Positions 1 to 5,354 of a stretch of 12,329 bases of DNA are shown here, in pieces (within the stretch, counting starts at the first letter, position 1; each line of letters opens with the position of its first letter). Origin of the DNA: Candidatus Bathyarchaeota archaeon (lineage in GTDB: Archaea; Thermoproteota; Bathyarchaeia; Bathyarchaeales; Bathycorpusculaceae). A program made the translations under genes and the position numbers. The notes below the pieces were generated by a model. It was given only the letters and a program-made list of their open reading frames with translations, did not search any database and was not told where the DNA came from. The stretch spans positions 1 through 12,329 of the forward strand of contig DAOUTL010000027.1 in NCBI GenBank assembly GCA_030626685.1. Reading direction: 5' to 3'.

Positions 1-620
1 GCCTTTTCCCGAACCTTTACGAGAAGCTCTGGACTGCAACTGTAAGCCGCATGAGGCCCAAGCATGACTGTTACATTGCCATTAGCGTACCCATGAAAAT
101 TTTTAGCAAAATTTACGCCTTCATTCAGCATTTTCTCGCCTAACGCCTTGTTTCCAGCCTCAATTATGCCTTCCGCTAAAACACCTCTTAATCCGCTTTT
201 CTCCACAGCTTTTGCAACCATGTCCTCATGAAAATACATGTCAGCAAAACAAGCCGTTCCACTTTTGATCATTTCTAAGCAGCCTAAAAGGGCTCCAACA
301 TAAACATCCTCTGAATTGAGTTTAGCCTCTAAAGGCCAGATTGCTTCCTTAAGCCAAGTATCCAACGGTTGGTCTTCGGCTATTCCGCGAAAAAGGGTCA
401 TAGGTACATGCGTGTGACAGTTAATCAATCCGGGCATGGCAACTTTTCCCTTTGCGTTTATCTTTGTTTCCGTCCGTATGTTGGTTGCAGATGCGCATTT
501 GCCTACAAAAGTTATTTTCCCATTTTTTATGGCTAGGGCACCATCCTCTATGGAAGCTTTACCGTTCATCGGCAAAATGGTGCATCCGTAAATTAGTAAA
601 TCGCATTCTTGGTGTTTCAT
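1..620 (-). CDS. mtaD: 5-methylthioadenosine/S-adenosylhomocysteine (5'-deoxyadenosine) deaminase, N-terminal part
   Basis: A metal-dependent amidohydrolase, cut by the left edge so that only the first 206 codons are present. Visible: a short N-terminal beta segment (about residues 1-60), then PGLINCHTHVPMTLFRGIAED, in which H69 and H71 form the HxH metal site of strand 1 and the following MTLFRG is typical of the MtaD/DadD group. A conserved DTWL..IWPLE stretch (88-98), KSGTACFADMYF (119-130) and GPHAAYSCSPELL (188-200) follow. Family members deaminate MTA, SAH and, in methanogens, 5'-deoxyadenosine to inosine derivatives, in the cytoplasm. 5'-Deoxyadenosine is the by-product of radical SAM enzymes, two of which lie in this window; that link is inference. 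The ATG at 620 has no Shine-Dalgarno, but a TATA-like box sits about 26 bases upstream, so a leaderless mRNA is likely. The exact substrate cannot be told from sequence. Confidence 0.9.
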   Translation of the reverse strand, partial: MKHQECDLLIYGCTILPMNGKASIEDGALAIKNGKITFVGKCASATNIRTETKINAKGKVAMPGLINCHTHVPMTLFRGIAEDQPLDTWLKEAIWPLEAKLNSEDVYVGALLGCLEMIKSGTACFADMYFHEDMVAKAVEKSGLRGVLAEGIIEAGNKALGEKMLNEGVNFAKNFHGYANGNVTVMLGPHAAYSCSPELLVKVREK

Positions 621-642
621 GTTTGCGTTTTAGGTGGTGGAG

Positions 643-650
643 TTTTAAAA
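643..650 (-). promoter_or_regulatory. TATA-like box of the deaminase gene (leaderless)
   Basis: Read on the minus strand, AAACCTTTTAAAACT carries a TTTTAAAA box with an A-rich BRE-like AAACC before it. Its centre is about 26 bases from the ATG at 620, which places the expected start of transcription at the start codon itself. There is no Shine-Dalgarno motif between box and ATG. Confidence 0.5.
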
Positions 651-690
651 GGTTTGGTGTGCCTATTTTAACATTGTTGGGTGGCTGTAG

Positions 691-810
691 CCTACTATTT
701 CAGTTATTTATCTTGAGATTAGTCCTTGTGAGTGCACCATTTGTGCAGAGGGAGAACTCTACCATAAAAAGGATGTTAATATAGCGTTAGAGGAAACTTT
801 GCGTTATTAG
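691..810 (+). pseudogene. Cysteine-rich orphan fragment (CxCxxC)
   Basis: Between the deaminase and the first PadR gene, one plus-strand frame open between TAG 688-690 and TAG 808-810 reads as plausible protein: SPCECTICAEGELYH followed by KKDVNIALEETLRY. The CECTIC cluster followed by a His could bind zinc. There is no start codon or ribosome binding site, so it is at best the C-terminal end of a lost gene. CxCxxC occurs in tRNA-guanine transglycosylases among others, but nothing else supports that assignment. It could be chance. Confidence 0.2.
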
Positions 811-821
811 CCTTCTAGTTG

Positions 822-1259
822 TTAGAAGATGTTGGTGGAGTTGGAAGTTAAAATCCGTGGTTTTGTTCTTTTCTTCATGAATGAATGCAGAGCGGGTTGT
901 AGAGCATCCTCTTCTGCCAAAGCTCCCTTAGGTATTCCTGTTGCGCCTATTTTCTTGCATATGAAGTTAAGCGAATCCTCTGTGAAGTTTAGTAGGTTCT
1001 GTCCTTCGGTTGTTAACTGATACACTTTTCTGGGTCGTTCATTGTGCATGTCCCATTCGCTTTTCACATATTTCTTTTTCTCCAACGTGTTAAGTAGCGG
1101 ATAAATGGTGCTTGGTCCGAAGTATACTCCAAAGTTTTTACGGATTTTCGTGATTATCTGGTAGCCGTGCGTCGGCTGCGTGTTCAAGAACTGTAGCACT
1201 ATTAAGTCTAGAAGTCCCCTCATTAATTTGACTTGAACTTCTTTCGAGTTGTTGACCAT
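822..1259 (-). CDS. PadR-family transcriptional repressor
   Basis: A 145-residue protein with the PadR winged helix-turn-helix near the N terminus. LMRGLLDLIVLQFLNTQPTHGYQI (residues 13-36) contains the family hallmark of a Leu-rich helix 1 followed by HGY. GPSTIYPLLNTLEKKKYV is the recognition helix segment, with the near-invariant IYPLL.LE, and RPRKVYQLTTEGQNLL is the wing and following helix. PadR proteins are cytoplasmic dimeric repressors that often answer to phenolics, drugs or other small molecules and commonly control transporters or themselves. The C-terminal half (100-145) is not a long PadR coiled coil and looks degenerate. It is divergent from a second PadR gene at 1464, and the space between them has two perfect palindromes, so mutual or self-regulation is likely (inference). 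Ligand and targets are unknown. Confidence 0.9.
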   Translation of the reverse strand: MVNNSKEVQVKLMRGLLDLIVLQFLNTQPTHGYQIITKIRKNFGVYFGPSTIYPLLNTLEKKKYVKSEWDMHNERPRKVYQLTTEGQNLLNFTEDSLNFICKKIGATGIPKGALAEEDALQPALHSFMKKRTKPRILTSNSTNIF

Positions 1260-1281
1260 TATGTTTCTCTTCTGTATTTTT

Positions 1282-1304
1282 GTCTAACAGTTTTTCTGTT
1301 AGAC
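1282..1304. promoter_or_regulatory. Perfect palindrome 1 in the PadR-PadR spacer
   Basis: GTCTAACAG, then TTTTT, then CTGTTAGAC: nine-base arms with no mismatch around a T5 centre, 23 bases upstream of the minus-strand PadR start. The position suits an operator that blocks that gene, or a hairpin in its 5' leader. Its arms differ from those of the neighbouring palindrome, so the two may bind different proteins. Confidence 0.5.
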
Positions 1305-1313
1305 TGAGATACA

Positions 1314-1335
1314 ATATGTCCTTTTTAGGACATAT
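1314..1335. promoter_or_regulatory. Perfect palindrome 2, PadR-operator-like (ATGT..ACAT)
   Basis: ATATGTCCT, TTTT, AGGACATAT: nine-base perfect arms around T4. It contains ATGT-N10-ACAT, close to the ATGT-N8-ACAT core described for PadR operators. It lies about 27 bases upstream of the TATATAAA box of the plus-strand PadR gene, so a dimer bound here could affect both divergent promoters. Binding itself is inference. Confidence 0.55.
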
Positions 1336-1361
1336 CTCAAGACTCTATACTTTCTGAACAA

Positions 1362-1369
1362 GTATATAA
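1362..1369 (+). promoter_or_regulatory. TATA-like box for the plus-strand PadR gene
   Basis: AGTATATAAAAG is the best TATA-like box in the divergent spacer. An archaeal start about 25 bases downstream falls near 1390, which is downstream of the in-frame TTG at 1374. That argues against 1374 as the real start of the PadR protein and predicts a leader of about 70 bases. Confidence 0.5.
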
Positions 1370-1463
1370 AAGTTTGGGCTTACATAAACATGAAAGCCTA
1401 CGTAACTTAAATAAGTCAAAACATGAACCAGTTCAGAACAGAACATGTTTAGAGAGTGAAAAA

Positions 1464-1790
1464 TTGGCAGAAAACTTCAGAAAAGAAATTGTTCAACGCA
1501 TAACCAAAAACTTGTTAGACATCCAAATATTAAGGCTTATTCAAACACAACCAATGTGGGGATACAAAATAAAAAAGCAAGTGGAAACAAAATTCGGTGT
1601 GAAAGTCGGACATGGAGCCCTATACCCACTACTTAATACACTGGAACAGAAAGGCTTCTTAACCAGCCAAAAACAACAAAAAGGAGGAAGAACAAGAAAA
1701 GTCTACACAATAACATCAAAAGGAAAACAATACGTAGAGACATATAATAATATACTAAAAGAACAATTAGAAGGTCTTGACATCAAATAG
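1464..1790 (+). CDS. PadR-family transcriptional repressor (second, divergent)
   Basis: A PadR winged-helix protein of 108 residues from the preferred start. Visible: LLDIQILRLIQTQPMWGYKI (helix 1 plus the [HW]GY hallmark), GHGALYPLLNTLEQKGFL (recognition helix) and RTRKVYTITSKGKQYV (wing). It is paralogous to the PadR gene at 822-1259, aligning without gaps through the DNA-binding domain. The frame is open back to a TTG at 1374, but TTG 1464 is preferred: it gives an N terminus of the same length as the neighbour's (about 16 residues before LLD), has the purine-rich AGAGAGTGA just before it, and 1374 would lie upstream of the expected transcription start. The protein ends soon after the wing (LKEQLEGLDIK), so it has almost only the DNA-binding domain and a short dimerisation helix. 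Targets are unknown; the palindromes upstream are the first candidates. Confidence 0.85.
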   Translation: MAENFRKEIVQRITKNLLDIQILRLIQTQPMWGYKIKKQVETKFGVKVGHGALYPLLNTLEQKGFLTSQKQQKGGRTRKVYTITSKGKQYVETYNNILKEQLEGLDIK

Positions 1791-1900
1791 TATGCCTTTC
1801 GCAGTTACTTTTGCTTTCTTATCTCTTTGCCTCTTCAATTGTGTTAGCAATCGCACAGGTGTATCGTCTCTTCACAATTTATTTGCGCACTTGCACTTAA

Positions 1901-2173
1901 ACTCTATCGGTACAGAACCCTACTTGCAAGCAGGACATTCCCTACAAAATCGATGAGTTCGCCAACGCGATTGAAAAAATCTTTGGGCTTGGAGCCAAAT
2001 TTCTTGAGATTCAGATAATGAAGCACCTTTATGAAAAGGTTGAGAATACCTTCAAATATTTTCCAGAAAAGGAGGATCTAACATTCACCGAATACGTGAT
2101 AGTAGCACGCGCCAAGCTGCTTCAATGTGGATATGGTCACTTTCAGCGATTACTCCGTTCAAGTCAAAAATAA
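1901..2173 (+). pseudogene. 5'-truncated fragment resembling an archaeal NitrOD5-type output domain
   Basis: A plus-strand frame opening after TAA 1898-1900 has convincing protein character: CKQDIPYKIDEFANAIEKIF, then GLGAKFLEIQIMKHLYEKV, then FKYFPEKEDLTFTEYVIVAR. The pattern 'EF..A[IL]EKIFG.GAKFLE' resembles the archaeal NitrOD5-like domain found in signalling or membrane-linked proteins; this is recalled from family patterns and not verified. There is no ATG, GTG or TTG until an internal Met, so the 5' part is lost. After about residue 65 it stops looking like protein and runs antisense into the start of a HAD gene, which marks a rearrangement near 2095-2125. Probably non-functional. Confidence 0.45.
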
Positions 2174-2186
2174 CATCTTTTATCAT
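2085..2186 (-). pseudogene. N-terminal stub of a HAD-superfamily phosphatase / phosphoglucomutase-like gene
   Basis: From ATG 2186 the minus strand encodes MIKDVIFDLNGVIAESDHIH followed by IEAAWRVL, then a few unrelated residues and a stop, 33 in all. VIFDLDGVIADSE.H..AW is the standard opening of HAD beta-phosphoglucomutase-like enzymes (about 210-230 residues). The stub has the nucleophile Asp of motif I (D8), but the second Asp, the general acid/base, is Asn (DLNG in place of DLDG). Motifs II-IV and the cap are absent. Its cut end coincides with the cut end of the antisense fragment at 1901-2173, so the two remnants meet at one breakpoint. Clearly non-functional. A frame runs upstream to 2324 but shows no protein-like composition. 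Confidence 0.6.
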
Positions 2187-2402
2187 ATAACGCGCGCATC
2201 GATTTCTCTGTTTCTTTAACTGTTCTGGCTGTTGCCTGTGATGTTTATCGCTTTCAAAGCTTATCAATTGTTTTTGATTTTCAATTGTATAAAAATTAAG
2301 GAAATTGGCAATGACTTTCAGCAAGGTTTATGCGCGCACTTCATTTTTTAATTTTTGTTCCCTTCCGAGACCGTGAAACCTACAAAAACTTTTTCGATGT
2401 GA

Positions 2403-2525
2403 ATTAGCGAGCGCTACTTCGTTGGCAGGTCCGAGGACGACAAAATTTTCCTCACCATCAGGGTTGCGGACTTCGGCATAAGCACATACACCCGCTATAG
2501 TATTGAAACTCTTCTGTTCACGTAA
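2403..2525 (+). pseudogene. Orphan coding fragment of unknown family
   Basis: The frame after TGA 2400-2402 reads ISERYFVGRSEDDKIFLTIR, then VADFGISTYTRYSIETLLFT, then TAA. It has normal protein composition and a credible C-terminal end, but no start codon. Just upstream a different frame reads FVPFRDRETYKNFFDV (about 2355-2400), so a single larger gene with a frameshift near 2400 is possible. I do not recognise the family. The next ORF starts two bases after the stop. Confidence 0.35.
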
Positions 2526-2541
2526 GCATGATATTACGTGA
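2518..2541. repeat. Perfect 8-bp inverted repeat, TCACGTAA-N8-TTACGTGA
   Basis: TCACGTAA (2518-2525) and TTACGTGA (2534-2541) are exact inverted copies with an eight-base spacer that contains the ATG of the next small ORF. A second short inverted repeat, TAAACTT-GA-AAGTTTA, follows at 2554-2569. The spacing suits a dimeric DNA-binding protein better than a tight RNA hairpin. Function unknown. Confidence 0.35.
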
Positions 2542-2674
2542 GTATGATATTCATAAACTTGAAAGTTTAGGTTTTATGCAATCTGGAGGAATTGAGTTTT
2601 TAAACGTCAGACGCCTGCAGTTCGGCGTTGTCTGTTCGGATGAAAATAGGGACGTTTTTCATTTCCATCTGTAA
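2528..2674 (+). CDS. Small hypothetical protein (48 residues) or C-terminal remnant
   Basis: ATG 2528 opens a 48-codon frame beginning MILREYDIHKLESLGFMQSG and ending VCSDENRDVFHFHL before TAA. The composition is protein-like (alternating charged and hydrophobic residues, an LESLGF turn) and unlike the low-complexity frames around it. There is no Shine-Dalgarno; the ATG sits inside the TCACGTAA/TTACGTGA palindrome and only two bases after the stop of the preceding fragment. It may be a genuine short gene or the tail of a gene whose 5' part is the preceding fragment in another frame. Family not recognised. Confidence 0.35.
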   Translation: MILREYDIHKLESLGFMQSGGIEFLNVRRLQFGVVCSDENRDVFHFHL

Positions 2675-2773
2675 ATATTTCTTCTCTGCTTTAGTATTTC
2701 ACTTCCTTGTATTTTGAAGATGACCAAAACTCTTTTATGTAAAGAAATTAGTTTGTTAAGACGGTGAGATGAG

Positions 2774-2953
2774 ATGGTGGAAGCTGTGAAAGGTTTTGGT
2801 GAAACTCTGACGCAACTAATCGATAAGCTTGCAGGGAAGGGATCCGATGTCAAGCTTAGCTTTCAGGACCTAATGCTGGAAATTGGCATGTTGAAGGTCA
2901 AACTGAACGGGTCTGTCGTGTTGGATATTCTGTACGTCTCGGAAAAGAAGTGA
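2774..2953 (+). CDS. Small unknown archaeal protein (59 residues)
   Basis: The ATG at 2774 has GGTGAG five bases upstream, a good archaeal ribosome binding site; the ATG at 2769 abuts that site and gives only six codons. A TATA-like CTTTTATGT at 2731-2739 fits a short leader. The protein has an amphipathic helix (VKGFGETLTQLIDKLAGK, 5-22), then alternating beta-type sequence, SDVKLSFQDLMLEIG and MLKVKLNGSVVLDILYV, and ends EKK. There is no signal peptide, membrane segment or Cys pair. It is probably a small soluble alpha-beta protein. I do not recognise the family. The TGA stop is followed in the same frame by the next gene 24 bases later, so they are likely co-transcribed. Confidence 0.65.
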   Translation: MVEAVKGFGETLTQLIDKLAGKGSDVKLSFQDLMLEIGMLKVKLNGSVVLDILYVSEKK

Positions 2954-2977
2954 CCCCTTTCCTTTTATGGTGAAGCC

Positions 2978-3352
2978 TTGCAAATACCAATGTGGCTGGT
3001 TCACATTCTTAAATCAGGAGAAGTTAGCGTCTTCACCGATAACATGAAGACCCTTCAGCTGAAAGTTGAAAATAGAAAAATTGATGTCAACTTAATGAAC
3101 AAAGAATTACTGAAGACTATATTGAGGGTTGGAGTTGAGGCAAAAGGAAAATCCCTCTTAGAGAGGCTTACACAGCTCAAGAATATTGCTAAAGAATTAA
3201 AGAGAGACGGACTTACAATAACGATTTCTCACAGAGGCTGCATTGTACTTACATTAGGTTCAGGAGCAAATCCCACATTTTCACAGTTAGTAACGAGAAC
3301 GAACGCAATAGAAATCAACAACCTAAGCAAGTTGATGCAATTGGTTGTCTAA
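2978..3352 (+). CDS. Unknown protein, probably co-transcribed with the preceding 59-residue gene
   Basis: A 124-residue protein from TTG 2978, chosen because GGTGA (2969-2973) lies four bases upstream; ATG 2990, four codons on, is the alternative but has poor spacing. It starts with a beta-rich part (GEVSVFTDNMKTLQLKVENR, about 14-33), has a helical middle (LLERLTQLKNIAKELKRDG) and closes with beta segments (LTITISHRGCIVLTLGSGA) and a final helix after NAIEINNLSKL. There is no transmembrane segment. The N-terminal beta pattern [DE]V.V(F/L)..D.M..L.[IL] faintly echoes that in the 59-residue neighbour, so the two could be related modules (weak, by eye). The frame is continuous with that gene apart from one TGA. 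Function unknown. Confidence 0.65.
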   Translation: MQIPMWLVHILKSGEVSVFTDNMKTLQLKVENRKIDVNLMNKELLKTILRVGVEAKGKSLLERLTQLKNIAKELKRDGLTITISHRGCIVLTLGSGANPTFSQLVTRTNAIEINNLSKLMQLVV

Positions 3353-3384
3353 GACTTTAGATAACGTTGACCACAGGATAGTGA

Positions 3385-3591
3385 AGGAGAACTATTTCGA
3401 ATTATAGCTTACCCCTACATTTGGAGATTCTGCAAGACGAATTAAGAGGTAAACATCCATGGAAGCTTTTGATCCTGTCACAAAAAACAGGATCTAATGA
3501 AAAACCGTATGACTTCTTGCGGGCTATACATTCGGTTTTAACTTCAATGTGGTTGCCATTTCAACGAATTAACTTTAAGATCGTGAGCTAA
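3385..3591 (+). pseudogene. Remnant resembling the N-terminal part of an endonuclease III-type DNA glycosylase
   Basis: The spacer between the unknown gene and the PAP2 gene has one protein-like frame, LHLEILQDELRGKHPWKLLI followed by LSQKTGSNEKPYDFLRAIHS, closed by TAA 3589-3591. 'L...L.GK.P[FW].[LV]L[IV]..[IL]LSQ.T....' is how endonuclease III/HhH-GPD proteins begin, apparently with two or three residues missing before LSQ. There is no HhH-GPD hairpin, catalytic Lys/Asp or iron-sulphur cluster. No proper start codon exists (only TTG 3421 without a binding site). Read as a decayed 5' fragment; the family call is a by-eye resemblance. Confidence 0.3.
3471..3494. repeat. Inverted repeat GATCCTGT-N8-ACAGGATC
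   Basis: Perfect eight-base arms separated by CACAAAAA, inside the decayed fragment 3385-3591 and about 120 bases after the stop of the unknown gene. It could fold as a hairpin in that transcript, but no T-run follows, so it is not a convincing terminator. It may be coincidental. Confidence 0.25.
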
Positions 3592-3673
3592 CTGTTACCA
3601 CCAGATGTTAGAGCCTAAACCTAGAGAAGTCTGAATGGGAGGAAACAATAACCAGTCATGGTGGTTGCTACTT

Positions 3674-4213
3674 CTATATAAAATAATGCAATGTCAACGG
3701 TACAGATAGTCCAACAATCGCGCCCGCAATTATTTGGGTAGAAGTATGTGCTTTTAACTTTAATCTAGACCAGATGACTAACAGTGAAAGTACACCTAAC
3801 GGTAGAAAAACCAAATCAACTAACAACAATGTTGTCCAAACGCCCATTAAGGCGGTGGTGTGACCACTGATCTTCCATCCCGGTCTTACTGTGTAAACAA
3901 TAAGAGTAACTAATAGAAGGGAGATAGCGCCGAACACTATTTCTTTGGAAAGCTTCAGAAAACAGTAGCACAAAAAGAAGGTTAATAAAGCTGATAAAGC
4001 GCCTATGCAGTAAAGTTTGTTTTCATCCCCTATTCTTTCCTTAAAGAGGTATATCACCAATCCGTAAACTAAAAGTGAGAAAAGAAATGCTAATACATTA
4101 TTAACGAAAACTGGTTCGCCACTCAAATAGATCAATAACAAAACAGCACCTATTATGATTGCATTTGAAGGAAAAAGAAGTTTCTCGACCGCTCTGGCAA
4201 TATCCCTTTCCAT
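3674..4213 (-). CDS. PAP2-family membrane phosphatase (probable polyprenyl-diphosphate or lipid phosphatase)
   Basis: A 179-residue integral membrane protein with about six hydrophobic spans. The PAP2 signature is in its second half: VRPGWKISGHTT supplies the RP of motif 1 and the SGH of motif 2 (His as acid), and SRLKLKAHTSTQIIAG supplies motif 3, with Arg, the nucleophile His and Gln where many members have Asp. The phosphatase active site normally faces outside. The family includes undecaprenyl- and dolichyl-diphosphate phosphatases. It is divergent from a cis-prenyltransferase gene across a 105-base spacer, so recycling of a C55-or-longer polyprenyl diphosphate carrier is the natural guess (inference). 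ATG 4213 is preferred over the TTG two codons upstream (4219); AGGGAAA lies about eight bases before it. The protein is shorter than the usual 200-250 residues, and the tail after motif 3 is just one span. Confidence 0.75.
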   Translation of the reverse strand: MERDIARAVEKLLFPSNAIIIGAVLLLIYLSGEPVFVNNVLAFLFSLLVYGLVIYLFKERIGDENKLYCIGALSALLTFFLCYCFLKLSKEIVFGAISLLLVTLIVYTVRPGWKISGHTTALMGVWTTLLLVDLVFLPLGVLSLLVIWSRLKLKAHTSTQIIAGAIVGLSVPLTLHYFI

Positions 4214-4247
4214 TAGCAATTTCCCTTAACCTTATAATCTCCCTACC

Positions 4248-4256
4248 TTTATAAAT
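4248..4256. promoter_or_regulatory. Self-complementary TATA-like box between PAP2 and cis-prenyltransferase genes
   Basis: TTTATAAAT reads almost the same on both strands and is the only good TATA-like box in the 105-base divergent spacer. On the minus strand its centre is about 39 bases from the PAP2 ATG; on the plus strand about 66 bases from the prenyltransferase ATG, which would give a leader near 40 bases. One box could serve both genes, or only the PAP2 gene. Orientation is undecided. Confidence 0.35.
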
Positions 4257-4318
4257 AAGAAAGCTAGGTAATCTATCAGATATTACTGAAACTGGACAGC
4301 GGCTTACGTGGTGGAAAA

Positions 4319-5005
4319 ATGCTAAATATACCAAAACATCTGGCTTTAATTCCAGACGGCAACAGAAGATGGGCTTTAAAGCATAATTTACAGCCTTGGG
4401 AAGGTCACAAGTTTGGAGCGGAAAAAATAGAGGTCTTATTAAACTGGTGTTTAGAGTTAAAGATACCTCAAGTTTCTGTCTACGTACTATCCACGGAAAA
4501 CCTGAATAGACCAGAAATAGAGGTCCGTGAGCTTTTTAGGCTCTTGAAGCAGCATTTACTGAAGTGGGAAAAGAAAGATTTCCTCTCAAAGTACGATATA
4601 AGAGTTAAATTTTTCGGAGATTTCTATAAAATACCTAAACCTTTAATTAGAGTAATGAACCGGCTAACGGAGAAGACATTAATGCATCAGAAGAGCCTTT
4701 TAAATCTGCTGGTAGCTTACAGTGGGCAATATGAGATGTTAGAAACGGTTAAAAAAGTTGTTAGCAAATTAGATTCAAGAATTGAAATTACACCTAAATT
4801 GATAGAAGAAAATCTCTTGATCTCTACGCCAGTCGACTTAGTCATTCGCACCGGTGGAGAGCACAGATTATCAAACTTACTGCCATGGCAAACCGCATAC
4901 GCCGAAATCTACGTAACCGAAACTTTATTGCCAGACTTCACAAAAAACGAGTTTCTCAGAGCCATAGAATGGTACAATGATAGACAGAGGAGGTTTGGTA
5001 AATAA
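4319..5005 (+). CDS. uppS: cis-prenyltransferase (undecaprenyl/dolichyl diphosphate synthase family)
   Basis: A 228-residue cytosolic enzyme that adds cis isoprene units from IPP to an allylic diphosphate, making the polyprenyl carrier for glycosylation. All main motifs are present: HLALIPDGNRRWA (7-19, catalytic D13 and the diphosphate-binding GNRRW), GHKFGAEKI (29-37), SVYVLSTENLNRP (53-65), and DLVIRTGGEHRLSN (173-186, Arg177, Arg183 and Ser185 for IPP binding) followed by PWQTAYAEIYVTETLLPDF with the metal-site Glu196. One departure: the usual YGGR..E stretch reads YSGQYEM (134-140). It is close to the common 230-300 residue length, at the short end. GGTGG lies four bases before the ATG at 4319. 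It is divergent from a PAP2 phosphatase and followed by a polyprenyl-synthetase-like gene, a coherent isoprenoid-lipid neighbourhood. Chain length cannot be read by eye. Confidence 0.93.
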   Translation: MLNIPKHLALIPDGNRRWALKHNLQPWEGHKFGAEKIEVLLNWCLELKIPQVSVYVLSTENLNRPEIEVRELFRLLKQHLLKWEKKDFLSKYDIRVKFFGDFYKIPKPLIRVMNRLTEKTLMHQKSLLNLLVAYSGQYEMLETVKKVVSKLDSRIEITPKLIEENLLISTPVDLVIRTGGEHRLSNLLPWQTAYAEIYVTETLLPDFTKNEFLRAIEWYNDRQRRFGK

Positions 5006-5085
5006 AGCCACGGCTATGCGTTTAGGTATTCACGTTCGTCTTTAAAGTCGTACTCTTTATACTCTCGAAAAAATAGGTCAAGTGA

Positions 5086-5199
5086 GTGGAAAATTATTGT
5101 GAAGGCTACCCTACAGAAGAACTTGAAAAATATCATGAACTTCTTGAAAGATATCTCCATTATACATTAGTTCTCCCGAACCGATGTATTTTCTCTTGA
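5086..5199 (+). other. Short protein-like frame, possible small gene or remnant
   Basis: In the 345-base gap after the cis-prenyltransferase, GTG 5086 opens a 37-codon frame containing EGYPTEELEKYHELLERYLH, strongly helical and charged. CTTTATACT at 5054-5062 would place transcription start almost on the GTG. There is no Shine-Dalgarno. The frame stops at TGA 5197-5199 while another protein frame starts at 5184, so both may be pieces of one frameshifted gene. Not recognised. Confidence 0.25.
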
Positions 5200-5354
5200 A
5201 GCATAGCATGTACAAGACGATTCATAAGTTTTTAGGGACTTCATGGAAGCATAAATGGGAAGCACAAACAGAAAAAATATGCGGGAGAAGTTTTCGCTTT
5301 CAGCCTAAAAGAACAAATACAAAAACACGACATAAAATAACCGAGAGAAAATGA
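5184..5354 (+). CDS. Possible 56-residue basic ORF overlapping the next start by ATGA
   Basis: ATG 5184 opens a 56-codon frame, MYFLLKHSMYKTIHKFLGTS followed by a Lys/Arg/Thr-rich tail (FQPKRTNTKTRHK), whose TGA overlaps the ATG of the polyprenyl-synthetase-like gene as ATGA, the classic layout for translational coupling. Against it: no ribosome binding site, skewed A-rich composition, and no recognisable domain. It may continue the preceding short frame after a frameshift. Kept only because of the overlap. Confidence 0.25.
   Translation: MYFLLKHSMYKTIHKFLGTSWKHKWEAQTEKICGRSFRFQPKRTNTKTRHKITERK

Noticed and set aside
452..784. Open plus-strand frame of 110 codons
   Set aside because: Its first half is antisense to the clearly conserved deaminase gene, its start has no signals, and its composition (Trp, Cys, Arg rich) is typical of an antisense shadow.
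691..810. tRNA-guanine transglycosylase fragment, because of CECTIC
   Set aside because: CxCxxC alone is too short; neither the surrounding residues nor the required His spacing can be matched, so it is listed only as an unassigned Cys-rich fragment.
2518..2569. Possible CRISPR-like or attachment-site repeats
   Set aside because: Only an imperfect pair of 16-base units and two short palindromes, without regular spacers, integrase or tRNA end nearby.
2659..2853. Minus-strand frame of 64 codons
   Set aside because: Antisense to the 59-residue gene, which has a proper ribosome binding site; no motif in the minus frame.
4101..4334. Minus-strand frame of 77 codons across the PAP2/cis-prenyltransferase spacer
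   Set aside because: Overlaps the divergent promoter region and the start of both real genes in another frame; no domain.
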